Assembly: GCA_017965725.1 (NCBI GenBank)
Contig: JAGCPK010000014.1
Location: forward strand, 1-39,889
From: Prevotella sp.
GTDB taxonomy: Bacteria; Bacteroidota; Bacteroidia; Bacteroidales; Bacteroidaceae
Reading direction: 5' to 3'
Length of the DNA: 39,889 nucleotides
This document shows positions 15,300 to 23,784 of the stretch, in pieces. A program made the position numbers and the translations under genes. The stretch's first letter is position 1; every line of letters begins with the position of its first letter. A model generated the notes under the pieces. The model made no database searches. It was not told where the DNA came from and was given only the letters and a program-made list of their open reading frames with translations.

Positions 15300-16400
15300 A
15301 TGGCTGGAATCTACATACATATTCCATTTTGCAGGAGCCGTTGCATCTATTGTGGCTTCTATTCGACGACTGGACTCGAACACCGCCAGAGGTATGTCGA
15401 GGCGGTATGCAAGGAGGCAGAAGAAAGGAAACAGGGAACGGGTGTCGGCACCATCTATCTTGGCGGTGGCACTCCTAGTCAACTGACCATCGTACAACTC
15501 AGACAGATTCTCGACGCTATATATATATATAATAAGGTGTCGGATGATGCAGAAGTGACTATCGAGGTGAATCCCGATGACGTGACGGATGAGTTTGCAC
15601 AAGGACTGCAGGGTCTGCCCGTCAACCGCGTCTCGATGGGAGCACAGACTTTCGACGACGAACGACTCAGATGGTTGCACCGTCGTCATACCTCCAAACA
15701 GGTAGCCGAGGCTGTGGGAAGACTGAGACAGGCAGGCATCCGAAATATCAGCATTGACCTGATGTACGGTTTTCCCAATGAGGGTCTGTCCGACTGGGAA
15801 CACGACATCGACTGTGCCCTCGCCCTTAACGTGGAACATCTCTCAGCCTACTGCCTTTCTATCGAGGAGAACACTCCCCTATGGAAGATGTTAAAGGGTT
15901 CTGGCGAACAGGATGAGGAGATGGAGCGGGCGATGTATGAGATACTCATTGATAAACTGACGGCAGCAGGCTATGAGCATTACGAAATCTCCAACTTCGC
16001 CCGTCCTGGCTATCGCTCACGCCACAACTCCAGTTACTGGAACGGTACGCCCTATATCGGTCTCGGTGCCGCTGCCCACTCCTACGACGGACATACCCGC
16101 AGTTGGAACATCGCAGACATTCACCAGTATATCGAGGGTATGGAGCATGGGGAACGCCTCTTTGAGTCGGAGGTTATTAAGGGCGACACCTTCTACAACG
16201 ACATGGTAACTGTCGCCCTTCGTACCCGCGAGGGGCTCAACCTCTCGCAGTTATCGGATGAACATAGGGATTACTGCCTGAAAAATGCCCGTCGCTTTAT
16301 AGACGACGGACTATTTAAAATTAACAACGATCACCTTTCTTTGACCCGCAAGGGCCTCTTCGTCAGTGATATGATATTGGCTGAACTGGTTAAAATCTAA
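15300..16400 (+). CDS. hemW: Radical SAM heme chaperone HemW
   Basis: This 366-residue member of the HemN/HemW family carries the radical SAM cluster motif at Cys11-x3-Cys15-x2-Cys18 (FCRSRCIYCGF), IYLGGGTPSQL, the SMGAQTFDDERLRWLHRRH block, ISIDLMYGFP and the HNSSYWNGTPYIGLGAAAHS segment. Its length and the CxxxCxxC spacing followed by G-F, rather than the longer HemN form, point to HemW, which binds heme and hands it to respiratory proteins, not to coproporphyrinogen oxidase. The start ATG at 15300 directly precedes the conserved IYIHIPFC strand. Its 3' end overlaps the convergent TonB receptor gene by 11 bases. A run of TA dinucleotides (around 15519-15532) codes IYIYN. Confidence 0.93.
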   Translation: MAGIYIHIPFCRSRCIYCGFYSTTGLEHRQRYVEAVCKEAEERKQGTGVGTIYLGGGTPSQLTIVQLRQILDAIYIYNKVSDDAEVTIEVNPDDVTDEFAQGLQGLPVNRVSMGAQTFDDERLRWLHRRHTSKQVAEAVGRLRQAGIRNISIDLMYGFPNEGLSDWEHDIDCALALNVEHLSAYCLSIEENTPLWKMLKGSGEQDEEMERAMYEILIDKLTAAGYEHYEISNFARPGYRSRHNSSYWNGTPYIGLGAAAHSYDGHTRSWNIADIHQYIEGMEHGERLFESEVIKGDTFYNDMVTVALRTREGLNLSQLSDEHRDYCLKNARRFIDDGLFKINNDHLSLTRKGLFVSDMILAELVKI

Positions 16401-18411
16401 CTTTATTATCCAAATCGACAGACAGCCCTACACTGAAGGAAATTCCTGTGGTGAGCGGAGAAGAATAGTAATACGACTTAGGTTTGTAATTGAAGAGGTT
16501 GTCGATGGCGGTGTTGAGATGAACACCACGCCAGAGATGATGCTGCAGCATCAGTTTCCAGATGGTATAACCCTGATCGACATCCGAACGACCTGATTGT
16601 GGTTTACCCTGACTTCGTCCGGAGAGGGCGGCATCGAGAGCATAATGACGTGAGAAGCGATGGTCGTAGCCTATCCGCCAGGTCATGGAGTGTGAACGGG
16701 GCTGGTAGAAATCTGAGTAATAGACATTGCCTGTTTCGTGCATCCATGAATAATTAAGTCTGAGCGACAACCCACAATCCCAGATATGACCCAAACTGAC
16801 ATCCACGCCCCAGACCGTTATGCCATTCTCGTTCCAATAAAGGGCACTTTCCATTCCCTCGTACAGACCACCGTCGATGGTGGTGATACGCTTGTCGAAG
16901 ATATTGCAATAACCCATGAGGGTAAAGTTATAGCGTCCGTCTAAGAATCCACTATTGCGGATGCGATTCGTCCGCTCGATGGCAACGTTGAAATTATGAC
17001 TCTTCTCTGGCTCCAGATTGGGATTTCCAATAATCATATAACCCATATTACCCATGTCGAAGTGCATATACATCTCCTTGAGCGTGGGGGCACGGAAGCC
17101 ACTGGCATAATTGGCGCGGAAGGTCATCCAAGGATATTTATATACGACAGCGAGACGTCCTGTGAGTGCTTTCTGGGCAGAGGCTGAGAAATAATCGTAG
17201 CGGACACTACCCACAACGTTGAGTTGCTCGGTAATGTTCCAGTCGAACTGCGCATAGCCGTCGATATTGTCCTGGGCATGACTGGTGTTGTCAACGAACT
17301 GATAGGTGGACAAATAATCATGCATATAGTCGGCACCAAGGATCAGGTTGTTCTTACCAAACGAATGACTGTATAACGCATGGGCCACATGTTGCTGATT
17401 ACTATAGTCGTGATCGTGGGTACGTGTTCCGTCGGGTTGGAAGTTTGCTTTGTCGTATTGATCGTAGGCATACGACAGTTCGAGATGACGGGTGTGATCC
17501 CAGGCATACCGGCCTTTTAGTCCTGCACTGTAACCATTGAAATGATAGTCGTAAGTGTCGCGTTCACTGGTGCGGAAGAAATAGCCCCCCCGCCCAATAA
17601 GGGTCAACTTGTCTGTGGCACGCCATGTGAGTCGCTCCTTGACGTTGTAGGTCTTCTGTCCATAGAGACGGTTCAGGTTGGAGTCATCACTCAGTACCGA
17701 CTCGTCGTAGGGTAAGCCTTGCGCCTTCTTCATCAGTTCGATGGCAATCTCCTCGGAAGAGTGGGCCTTTGGCAGATCGACAGGATCGATCTTAGTATGC
17801 TGGAAACTGGTTTGGGAGTTCCATTTCTTGGTATTGAATGAGAAACTGACACCATTGCGCCATTCATGGCCGAAGGTGTTATAACGTGAGTTCACATTGG
17901 CTGTCCAAGGCTCTAGATTCTCCTTGCTGATGATGTTGATTACCCCACCTACGGCATTAGAGCCATAAAGAGCCGACGAAGCACCTTTCACAATCTCGAT
18001 ACGACCTATATTGTCGAGATTCATGCGGTTGTAATCGACGTTGTCCATCGTCTCGCCTGCCATACGCTCGCCATCGACGAGGAAGAGCACAGCATTACCG
18101 CCAAAACCGCTCATGTTGAGCGATGTCTCCTGACTCATGGCAAAACCAAACTCCAAGCCTGGTATTTCCTGCGTCAGCATGTCCTGGATATTGGTGGCAT
18201 CAGAGATCTTGATGTCATGGAGCGTGATCAGACGGGTGACCACAGGGGCATCCTTCAACGCTTTCGGCGAATGAGAAGCCGTGACAACAACTGGTTCAAG
18301 ATCTACTGAATCACGAAAAGACTGTGCAGAGAGATTGATAGCAGGCATGGCCAACACCACGCCTGCTAAAAGGGATTGTGAGATTCTGTTTGCCAAATAC
18401 GCGGTCACCAC
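16390..18411 (-). CDS. TonB-dependent outer-membrane receptor
   Basis: This 673-residue receptor has a signal peptide (LLAGVVLAMPAINLSAQ), a short lead EPVVVTASHSPKALKDAPVV that may serve as TonB box region, a plug domain (IQDMLTQEIPGLEF, FLVDGERMAGETMDN, RIEIVKGASSALYGSNAVG with GVINIISK) and a barrel with FRAPTLKEMYMHFDMGNMG and GNPNLEPEKSHNF. The barrel type resembles heme, iron or small-molecule receptors rather than SusC, which is much longer; the substrate is not certain. GTG at 18411 follows the stop of the calycin-like lipoprotein gene with no gap, so translation is probably coupled; a second GTG comes next. It is last in an operon with an M28 peptidase, a membrane protein and the lipoprotein. 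Confidence 0.88.
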   Translation of the reverse strand: MVTAYLANRISQSLLAGVVLAMPAINLSAQSFRDSVDLEPVVVTASHSPKALKDAPVVTRLITLHDIKISDATNIQDMLTQEIPGLEFGFAMSQETSLNMSGFGGNAVLFLVDGERMAGETMDNVDYNRMNLDNIGRIEIVKGASSALYGSNAVGGVINIISKENLEPWTANVNSRYNTFGHEWRNGVSFSFNTKKWNSQTSFQHTKIDPVDLPKAHSSEEIAIELMKKAQGLPYDESVLSDDSNLNRLYGQKTYNVKERLTWRATDKLTLIGRGGYFFRTSERDTYDYHFNGYSAGLKGRYAWDHTRHLELSYAYDQYDKANFQPDGTRTHDHDYSNQQHVAHALYSHSFGKNNLILGADYMHDYLSTYQFVDNTSHAQDNIDGYAQFDWNITEQLNVVGSVRYDYFSASAQKALTGRLAVVYKYPWMTFRANYASGFRAPTLKEMYMHFDMGNMGYMIIGNPNLEPEKSHNFNVAIERTNRIRNSGFLDGRYNFTLMGYCNIFDKRITTIDGGLYEGMESALYWNENGITVWGVDVSLGHIWDCGLSLRLNYSWMHETGNVYYSDFYQPRSHSMTWRIGYDHRFSRHYALDAALSGRSQGKPQSGRSDVDQGYTIWKLMLQHHLWRGVHLNTAIDNLFNYKPKSYYYSSPLTTGISFSVGLSVDLDNKVRF

Positions 18412-18897
18412 TTACTTCCTCGTACCTGTAAACTGACCTTCAAAGGCAAAGGGCATATTGCCGTACTTCTGCGTAAACGTCACGACAACAGTCTTGTCGC
18501 TGAAGATGACGGTGAGATCACTCACGGTATAGGCCTTCTCCGCCCCATCGGCAGTTTTCACTGTACCCTCATACTTGGCGAGTTTGCCAGTAATAGTATT
18601 TCCACTTTTGGTCAGCATGATACCCTTCACAGGAAGTGCAGGAACCGTCATCATTCCCTCACCGTATTTGGGAAGCGTCACGTCAACAGACACGTCTGAA
18701 GCTTTGGTAAACTCGAATGTCTCTGTACTCTCATCAGCCTCGCCCATCACTGTGAGGACCTCAGTACCTGTATAGGAACCTACTACCTGATCAGCGACAG
18801 CCATTTCTGGCTCATCATCATTACTACTACATGAACTCATACTCAACACGAAGGCTACTGCAGCCAACGTCGTTGTCATTAAACTCCTGATTTTCAT
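18412..18897 (-). CDS. Calycin-like lipoprotein
   Basis: The 161-residue precursor has a lipoprotein signal: hydrophobic LAAVAFVLSMSSC with Cys as the lipobox residue, followed by SSNDDEPE, an acidic stretch that in Bacteroidetes often acts as a surface-export signal. The mature part is all beta by eye, with G-S-Y-T-G-T at the start and FEGQFTGTRK at the end, in keeping with the calycin-like (lipocalin-related) family common in Bacteroidales. Such proteins can bind small hydrophobic ligands, but no ligand can be read from the sequence. Its place directly before a TonB receptor gene (no gap) suggests it feeds ligand to that receptor at the cell surface; this is inference. Confidence 0.8.
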   Translation of the reverse strand: MKIRSLMTTTLAAVAFVLSMSSCSSNDDEPEMAVADQVVGSYTGTEVLTVMGEADESTETFEFTKASDVSVDVTLPKYGEGMMTVPALPVKGIMLTKSGNTITGKLAKYEGTVKTADGAEKAYTVSDLTVIFSDKTVVVTFTQKYGNMPFAFEGQFTGTRK

Positions 18898-18915
18898 TTT
18901 TTCCTTTTTAATGTT

Positions 18916-19701
18916 TTATCTTTTTAATTGTTGTGTGGTATAATCATATTCTGACCCGTAGGTGCTGTGGGGAATACTGAAGATGGCAATCATCATCAGC
19001 ACGGCTAAGGCGACAACCCATCGGTTGTACTTCCATTTCAAAGTAGCAAGAGCAGCCACAAAGAACAGGAAGGATATGAGTGTCTTGTTGTCTGTGAGAT
19101 CTGTTCCATAGGGGAATCCTGCCCACCAAGGACCAAAGGCCGCATGCTGCACAAGTGGTCCCAGGATGAATCCACCCACGAACATCGTGCCCACCGTGAT
19201 CTTCAGCCAACGACGGTATTCCCTGCGCGTCACAACCAACAAGAGTGTATAAACGGCGAAGAGCATAGCGCCAAACATCAGCAGGATGTGGGGTATCAGA
19301 ATGTAGGCAGGCACATCGTTGCGGAAACGGATCACCACGGGTTCATCTTTCAGATAATCCTTGCCATCGACGGTAAGGAAATATTGCAGTTTCCCTGCAA
19401 CAGGCTGTACGGGCAGGGCTGCCTGCCACGCACTATCTTTCCATTGGAAATCGATGACGGTATAGTCATCCGTCGTGGGATAGCAACGGTAATGGATCTG
19501 CGACTTGACGTCAGACGGGATACCCTTAAGTGTCACAATCTCATCATGCTGCACACCACTTCTGGGCAGTTTTATCTTATAACTATCCCCATCCAGTTCT
19601 ATGGTTACTCGTTTGGGATAGGTAGGACCCGTCATACGCTGGTAGATGCTCAGTGCCAAGGTGATGATAATGGCTAAAAGCCAATAGACAAATTTCTTCA
19701 T
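18916..19701 (-). CDS. Membrane protein with periplasmic beta domain and four C-terminal helices
   Basis: The 261-residue protein has one N-terminal helix (FVYWLLAIIITLALSIYQ), about 110 residues outside the membrane rich in beta strands (RVTIELDGDSYKIKLPRSG...), then four helices (AYILIPHILLMFGAMLFAVY, ITVGTMFVGGFILGPLVQ, LISFLFFVAALATLKW, WVVALAVLMMIAIFSIP). Histidines lie in or next to helices 2 and 3 (PHILLM, VQHAAFGPWWAGFPYG), which could ligate heme or metal. I do not recognise a named family. It starts with ATGA over the stop of the M28 peptidase gene and ends 18 bases before the lipoprotein gene, so it is part of this four-gene operon. Confidence 0.8.
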   Translation of the reverse strand: MKKFVYWLLAIIITLALSIYQRMTGPTYPKRVTIELDGDSYKIKLPRSGVQHDEIVTLKGIPSDVKSQIHYRCYPTTDDYTVIDFQWKDSAWQAALPVQPVAGKLQYFLTVDGKDYLKDEPVVIRFRNDVPAYILIPHILLMFGAMLFAVYTLLLVVTRREYRRWLKITVGTMFVGGFILGPLVQHAAFGPWWAGFPYGTDLTDNKTLISFLFFVAALATLKWKYNRWVVALAVLMMIAIFSIPHSTYGSEYDYTTQQLKR

Positions 19702-20966
19702 TTCTTTGCAGGAACCAGATGAACTTGGAATGTAATAATCTCTTCGTTTCGAAGCACTTTCACAGGGATGGTGGTATCAGGTTCCAATTCCGACAGGCGC
19801 TCCATGTATTCATTCATGTCCTTAACGGGCTTGCCGTCGATTTCCTGAATGATGTCACCACTTCTGATTCCTGCTGTATAGGCAGGTTTTCCTGCTACTA
19901 CAATATCAGCACGAAGACCAGGGATGCGACTGACACCCATGACATCGGGCATGAGACCTAAAGTGACCTTAAAGTTGGCATGCCTCATGGTATTACTGCT
20001 GGGTACACTGATATAATCAGGTGTCGTAGGCATATTGGCAATACGCATAATCAGTTCCTGCGAGAACGCCAGGGTCTGCTGCATACCGTCATAATTCAAG
20101 GTGGAAGGTACATCATCAGGGGTGTGGTACTCCATGTGACCACCTGTCGTGAGAAAGAGCACAGGGATGTCGGCAGCCACAAACGACGCATGATCGCTAG
20201 GACCATATCCGTCAGGTGTACAACTGATGTTCAGGTTAGTCAATTCAGCCACACTCTCAGCCATCGCCTTGAACGTGCTACTTGTTCCTGTACCTGAGAC
20301 ACTCATGGCATTATCATGCATACGTCCCACCATATCCAGATTTACCATAGCCACAATACCATTTTTATCCTTAGGGAGATTGATACGCTTGTCATCATCT
20401 TGCTTCATCCATTCCAAGAAAGCCTTCGAACCAACAAGCCCTTGTTCCTCTGCACCAAAGAATGTAAAGATGATACTTCTTTTCGCGCGTACCTTTTTAA
20501 AATACTTGGCCAGTTCGAGTACCACAGCATCACCGCTTGCATTGTCGTCAGCACCAGGGTGTACCCCCAAAGTGTCAGGACGACGTGAACCAGACCCCTG
20601 ACCTCCCAAACCCAGATGGTCATAGTGCGAACCTACAACAATGTATTCATGCTTCAGATGCTTGTCTTTCCCTGGAAGAACAGCAATGATGTTATGGGTG
20701 GTCCGCTCCACTTCTTTCCCGTATGTGAAGTCATGATAAAAACCTTTTTCCTTCTTCGCTTTGACAACTGGTTTGAACTTCAGATCACGAAGTTTGCCAA
20801 CTATGAATTCTGAGGCGAGGGTGTCACCAATAGTGGCAGGGTATCTGCCTCCGAGTTCCTGTGAAGCCAGATATTCCACCGTTTGACGCATGTCATCCTG
20901 CCTTTGGGCATATATCGGCAAGGCAAGTGCGAATGCCAAGGAAAACAATATGATCTTTCTCCTCAT
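19698..20966 (-). CDS. Exported M28-family zinc aminopeptidase with C-terminal PDZ domain
   Basis: The 422-residue precursor has a signal peptide (KIILFSLAFALALPIYAQ). The M28 zinc ligands are in VVGSHYDHLGL, HPGADDNASG (bridging Asp), FFGAEEQGLVGS (catalytic Glu pair), VNLDMVGRM and the late His in GGHMEYHTPDD. A PDZ domain follows from about residue 335 (GLRADIVVAGKPAYTAGIRSGDIIQEIDGKPV). It likely trims peptides in the periplasm or at the outer membrane. It is first in the operon with membrane protein, lipoprotein and TonB receptor; one reading is that it releases a ligand from protein for uptake. A clean promoter precedes it (20995-21025). Confidence 0.93.
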   Translation of the reverse strand: MRRKIILFSLAFALALPIYAQRQDDMRQTVEYLASQELGGRYPATIGDTLASEFIVGKLRDLKFKPVVKAKKEKGFYHDFTYGKEVERTTHNIIAVLPGKDKHLKHEYIVVGSHYDHLGLGGQGSGSRRPDTLGVHPGADDNASGDAVVLELAKYFKKVRAKRSIIFTFFGAEEQGLVGSKAFLEWMKQDDDKRINLPKDKNGIVAMVNLDMVGRMHDNAMSVSGTGTSSTFKAMAESVAELTNLNISCTPDGYGPSDHASFVAADIPVLFLTTGGHMEYHTPDDVPSTLNYDGMQQTLAFSQELIMRIANMPTTPDYISVPSSNTMRHANFKVTLGLMPDVMGVSRIPGLRADIVVAGKPAYTAGIRSGDIIQEIDGKPVKDMNEYMERLSELEPDTTIPVKVLRNEEIITFQVHLVPAKK

Positions 20967-20994
20967 AAATTAGGCGCATCTTTGATTTCGGTTG

Positions 20995-21025
20995 CAAAGG
21001 TACGACTTTTCCTAAGAATATGCAA
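20995..21025 (-). promoter_or_regulatory. Promoter of the M28-TonB receptor operon
   Basis: On the minus strand TTG (21025-21023), 20 bases and TACCTTTG (21002-20995) match the Bacteroidetes pattern. It begins 8 bases past the stop of the preceding minus-strand gene, so the two units are separable. Confidence 0.7.
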
Positions 21026-21032
21026 TCCCCAT

Positions 21033-22007
21033 TTATAGGGATTTTTGCAGGGAAAGTCGGTAAATAGCGAACACATAGTAGGCTATCAGCAACGGATAAC
21101 CTATATAATATAAGGTGGTGACACTGTAGACAACGTAATCAACGGCACAGACAGCCGCCAAACCACCAAGGTACAGGATGGCCTGTCCAAATGGCAGATG
21201 ATGACGGACATCATCGATGGTAGCAATCGCTACAATGACGATGGCCCAGACAGAAGTGACAAAGAGTCCGAGGTGCCAAGGCAGGGCGTATGGATTGAGC
21301 GAAGGATGATAATAAAAATGTCGCCACGATTCAGGGGAAAACAACTGAATACTACTATAGAGCACTGCCGAGGAGGCAACTAACAGACAGAGCAGCGTAG
21401 GATAGAACGAGGCGATATCGTTGAAGTGGACAATCTTCGCACCCTTGCGCATCAGGCGGCGCAAGCCGTAGGCTCCGCCCACAATCACACAGAAGCCCAA
21501 GAAGATCAGCAGGTGGGCATCGGAGAAAAAGTCGATGAACTGGCTGATGGAATCATCGGGCGAGACTGCCTTTAGAAGGTCGGACTCCCGAAGCCATCCT
21601 TGTGTCAACTGGTCGCGTGCCACCTTCACCCAGACGGAATCAACAGAGTCGGTAGGCACCGTACAGATATCTGCCACCACCAGACGCTCATGACGACGAA
21701 GCGTAAGGGAATCGACGAGAGAGAGCATCGGCATCGTCTCGTCACCTGCCATAATCTCAGCAGTTAGGATGTCGGGAACAGGCATCATCTCGTTCTGTTG
21801 CTCAAGAATCACCAACGAATCCTTGCTCACCACAAAGTTATAGCCTTGCGTATAGTGGTGGGTGGTGTAGAAGGAGATGGAGTCGAGTTGCTGCTCTGTG
21901 AGGTTCCACGCATCAGGAGTTATCGGTCCCTGATTATAACAAGAAACTAACATGAGTGATATGAGCCAAGCGACAAGTGATAAGTTCAGGCTACGACGCA
22001 TAGACAT
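21033..22007 (-). CDS. Lipoprotein-signal membrane protein with SH3-like periplasmic domain
   Basis: This 324-residue protein of unknown function starts with a signal ending in a lipobox (ISLMLVSCYN). Residues 30-165 lie outside the membrane and end with VWVKVARDQLTQGWLRESDL, which looks like a bacterial SH3 strand pattern. Five hydrophobic spans follow (HLLIFLGFCVIVGGAYGL, LLCLLVASSAVLYSSIQLF, LGLFVTSVWAIVIVAIATI, ILYLGGLAAVCAVDYVVYS, IGYPLLIAYYVFAIY). A lipid anchor plus multiple helices is unusual; the first Cys may simply be part of a signal anchor. The start overlaps the U32 gene by 17 bases; a second Met two codons later is equally possible. It is last of the eight-gene minus run that begins with the signalling genes. 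Confidence 0.7.
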   Translation of the reverse strand: MSMRRSLNLSLVAWLISLMLVSCYNQGPITPDAWNLTEQQLDSISFYTTHHYTQGYNFVVSKDSLVILEQQNEMMPVPDILTAEIMAGDETMPMLSLVDSLTLRRHERLVVADICTVPTDSVDSVWVKVARDQLTQGWLRESDLLKAVSPDDSISQFIDFFSDAHLLIFLGFCVIVGGAYGLRRLMRKGAKIVHFNDIASFYPTLLCLLVASSAVLYSSIQLFSPESWRHFYYHPSLNPYALPWHLGLFVTSVWAIVIVAIATIDDVRHHLPFGQAILYLGGLAAVCAVDYVVYSVTTLYYIGYPLLIAYYVFAIYRLSLQKSL

Positions 22008-23784
22008 TCATCTGACAGTTCTTACAATCAAACTCAAGACGGAAGCGACGACCATCGCCTAAAACGAGAGAAAGAGGTTCACGCCACACAGGACGTTTGC
22101 CTCCATGTTTGACACAATACCCCAAGGCGTAACGGATGCAATGACGGCACTGCATGATGGGGCCTTCCCCACCCTTCAACTCATAGGCCACCAGTTCCTT
22201 GGCCCCATAGAAATCACAAGCCACGTGGTTTGCTATATTATATAGGTATGGATAAGAATATGAAATCACAGGGGAAGATTCTTTAATAACAGGCTGAGAG
22301 CCCATCAATAACCTGCCATCATGGTTGTTCAGTTTCTCTATCAACTGACGGCGCATGTCGGAAAGGACACTGTTGGGGATAAAGTAGTTGAAATCATCAG
22401 GAATACTTACTTCCTCACAAGTATAGATGGTGTCACCCATCTTTGACAACTGACGAATGATATTCTCACGGGGCGGTTTCTGGGCCTGTTGATGCTCAAC
22501 GGTCATTCGGACATTGATGCTACCAGACGACAACTCAAAGCCATCATCGACAACACGGAGAGAGAGACGAACAGGAATCCTTCGCTCGGCACTGGACTTG
22601 GAAAGCAGACGCTCCAACTCCTGATCATTATTCCTATAAAGTCGCATCCCAGGACGGAGGCCCTCAGGCATACGATAAGGATAGATACGATTACCCACTA
22701 CCCTATTCGCACGAAAGCCCTCCAACTGGTGTTCTTCGTTAAAGAAGCAAAGTCCGTCGCCATTGGCAAAACAAGTAGTGCCTGCCACATTGAAAGAGTC
22801 ATGACGCAATTCCTTCACTGTACCGACAAACTCACCCATAGCCTTCGGTGTATCAAAAGAAGCAATATTCGGCTGACGGCCATGCAGAAAATAGGTGGTA
22901 TAGCCACGATTAAAAGTCTTGTTGAGGTCTGGGGTAAACGTATAGCGGCACTCTCCTCGAGAACTGCGACAGTACTTGTCAGGAAAACGACGGATGATCT
23001 CATTGAGCCGCTGACTATAAGCGGCAGTGACATTCTTCACATAACCAACATCCTTCAGACGACCTTCTATCTTAAAGGAGGATGCACCAGCCTCAATAAG
23101 TTCCAACAGATGGTTGCTCTGATTCATGTCCTTCAGAGAGAGAAGATATCGGTCATGCTCCACTTCCATACCCTCTGCATCCAACAGCGAGAACTTCATC
23201 CGACAGAACTGGGCACACTCCCCACGATTGGCGCTACGACCAAAACAAAATTGGGAAGCATAGCAAAGCCCTGAATAACTGACGCATAAGGCCCCATGGA
23301 CAAAAACTTCTAACTCAATGTCGGGCACCTCACGATGAATCTCAGCAATCTCATCGATAGAGAGTTCTCGGGCAAGGACAGCACGGACAAAGCCCACATC
23401 ACGCAACCAACGCACCTTCTCGGAAGTACGGTTGTCTGTCTGAGTACTTGCATGAGGCTGAAGCGTTGTACCTTTCAACAATTGTAACACTGCCATATCC
23501 TGCACAAGGACCGCAGTCACGCCAACATTCTGCAAATCAGTGATCAACTGACGGATATCATCGATCTCCTCATCAAACACAATAGTATTCACTGTGGCAT
23601 AGACCTTCACTCCGAAAGGACAGGCATATTCACAGAGTTTGCGGATATCATCGATACTATTGCCTGCTGCGACTCGTGCTCCGAAATGCGAAGCACCAAT
23701 ATAAACGGCATCGGCACCATGGTCGATGGCAGCGATACCGCACTCCAGGTTCTTTGCAGGGGCAAGTAGTTCTAATGTTTTCAA
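21991..23784 (-). CDS. U32 family protein (peptidase U32 / RNA hydroxylation type)
   Basis: The 597-residue protein has the U32 core: LELLAPAKNLECGIAAIDHG, DAVYIGA, VKVYATVNTIV, the ELEVFVHGALCVSYSGLCY motif and the Cys-rich GRSANRGECAQFCRMKF. The long form with an extra C-terminal region is like E. coli RlhA/YdcP, which helps hydroxylate rRNA cytidine; TrhP/TrhO-like tRNA roles are known for shorter ones. At the C-terminus are paired cysteines (QCRHCIRYALGYC and FDCKNCQ) that could hold a cluster or zinc. The start is a TTG at 23784 directly behind the TAG stop of metA, in the same frame; no ATG fits the conserved N-terminus. The older label peptidase is probably misleading. Confidence 0.88.
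   Translation of the reverse strand: MKTLELLAPAKNLECGIAAIDHGADAVYIGASHFGARVAAGNSIDDIRKLCEYACPFGVKVYATVNTIVFDEEIDDIRQLITDLQNVGVTAVLVQDMAVLQLLKGTTLQPHASTQTDNRTSEKVRWLRDVGFVRAVLARELSIDEIAEIHREVPDIELEVFVHGALCVSYSGLCYASQFCFGRSANRGECAQFCRMKFSLLDAEGMEVEHDRYLLSLKDMNQSNHLLELIEAGASSFKIEGRLKDVGYVKNVTAAYSQRLNEIIRRFPDKYCRSSRGECRYTFTPDLNKTFNRGYTTYFLHGRQPNIASFDTPKAMGEFVGTVKELRHDSFNVAGTTCFANGDGLCFFNEEHQLEGFRANRVVGNRIYPYRMPEGLRPGMRLYRNNDQELERLLSKSSAERRIPVRLSLRVVDDGFELSSGSINVRMTVEHQQAQKPPRENIIRQLSKMGDTIYTCEEVSIPDDFNYFIPNSVLSDMRRQLIEKLNNHDGRLLMGSQPVIKESSPVISYSYPYLYNIANHVACDFYGAKELVAYELKGGEGPIMQCRHCIRYALGYCVKHGGKRPVWREPLSLVLGDGRRFRLEFDCKNCQMNVYAS

Noticed and set aside
21023..21044. Hairpin AATCCC...GGGATT as terminator of the membrane lipoprotein gene
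   Set aside because: Only a 6-bp stem, no T-run on the minus strand, and it includes the stop codon itself.
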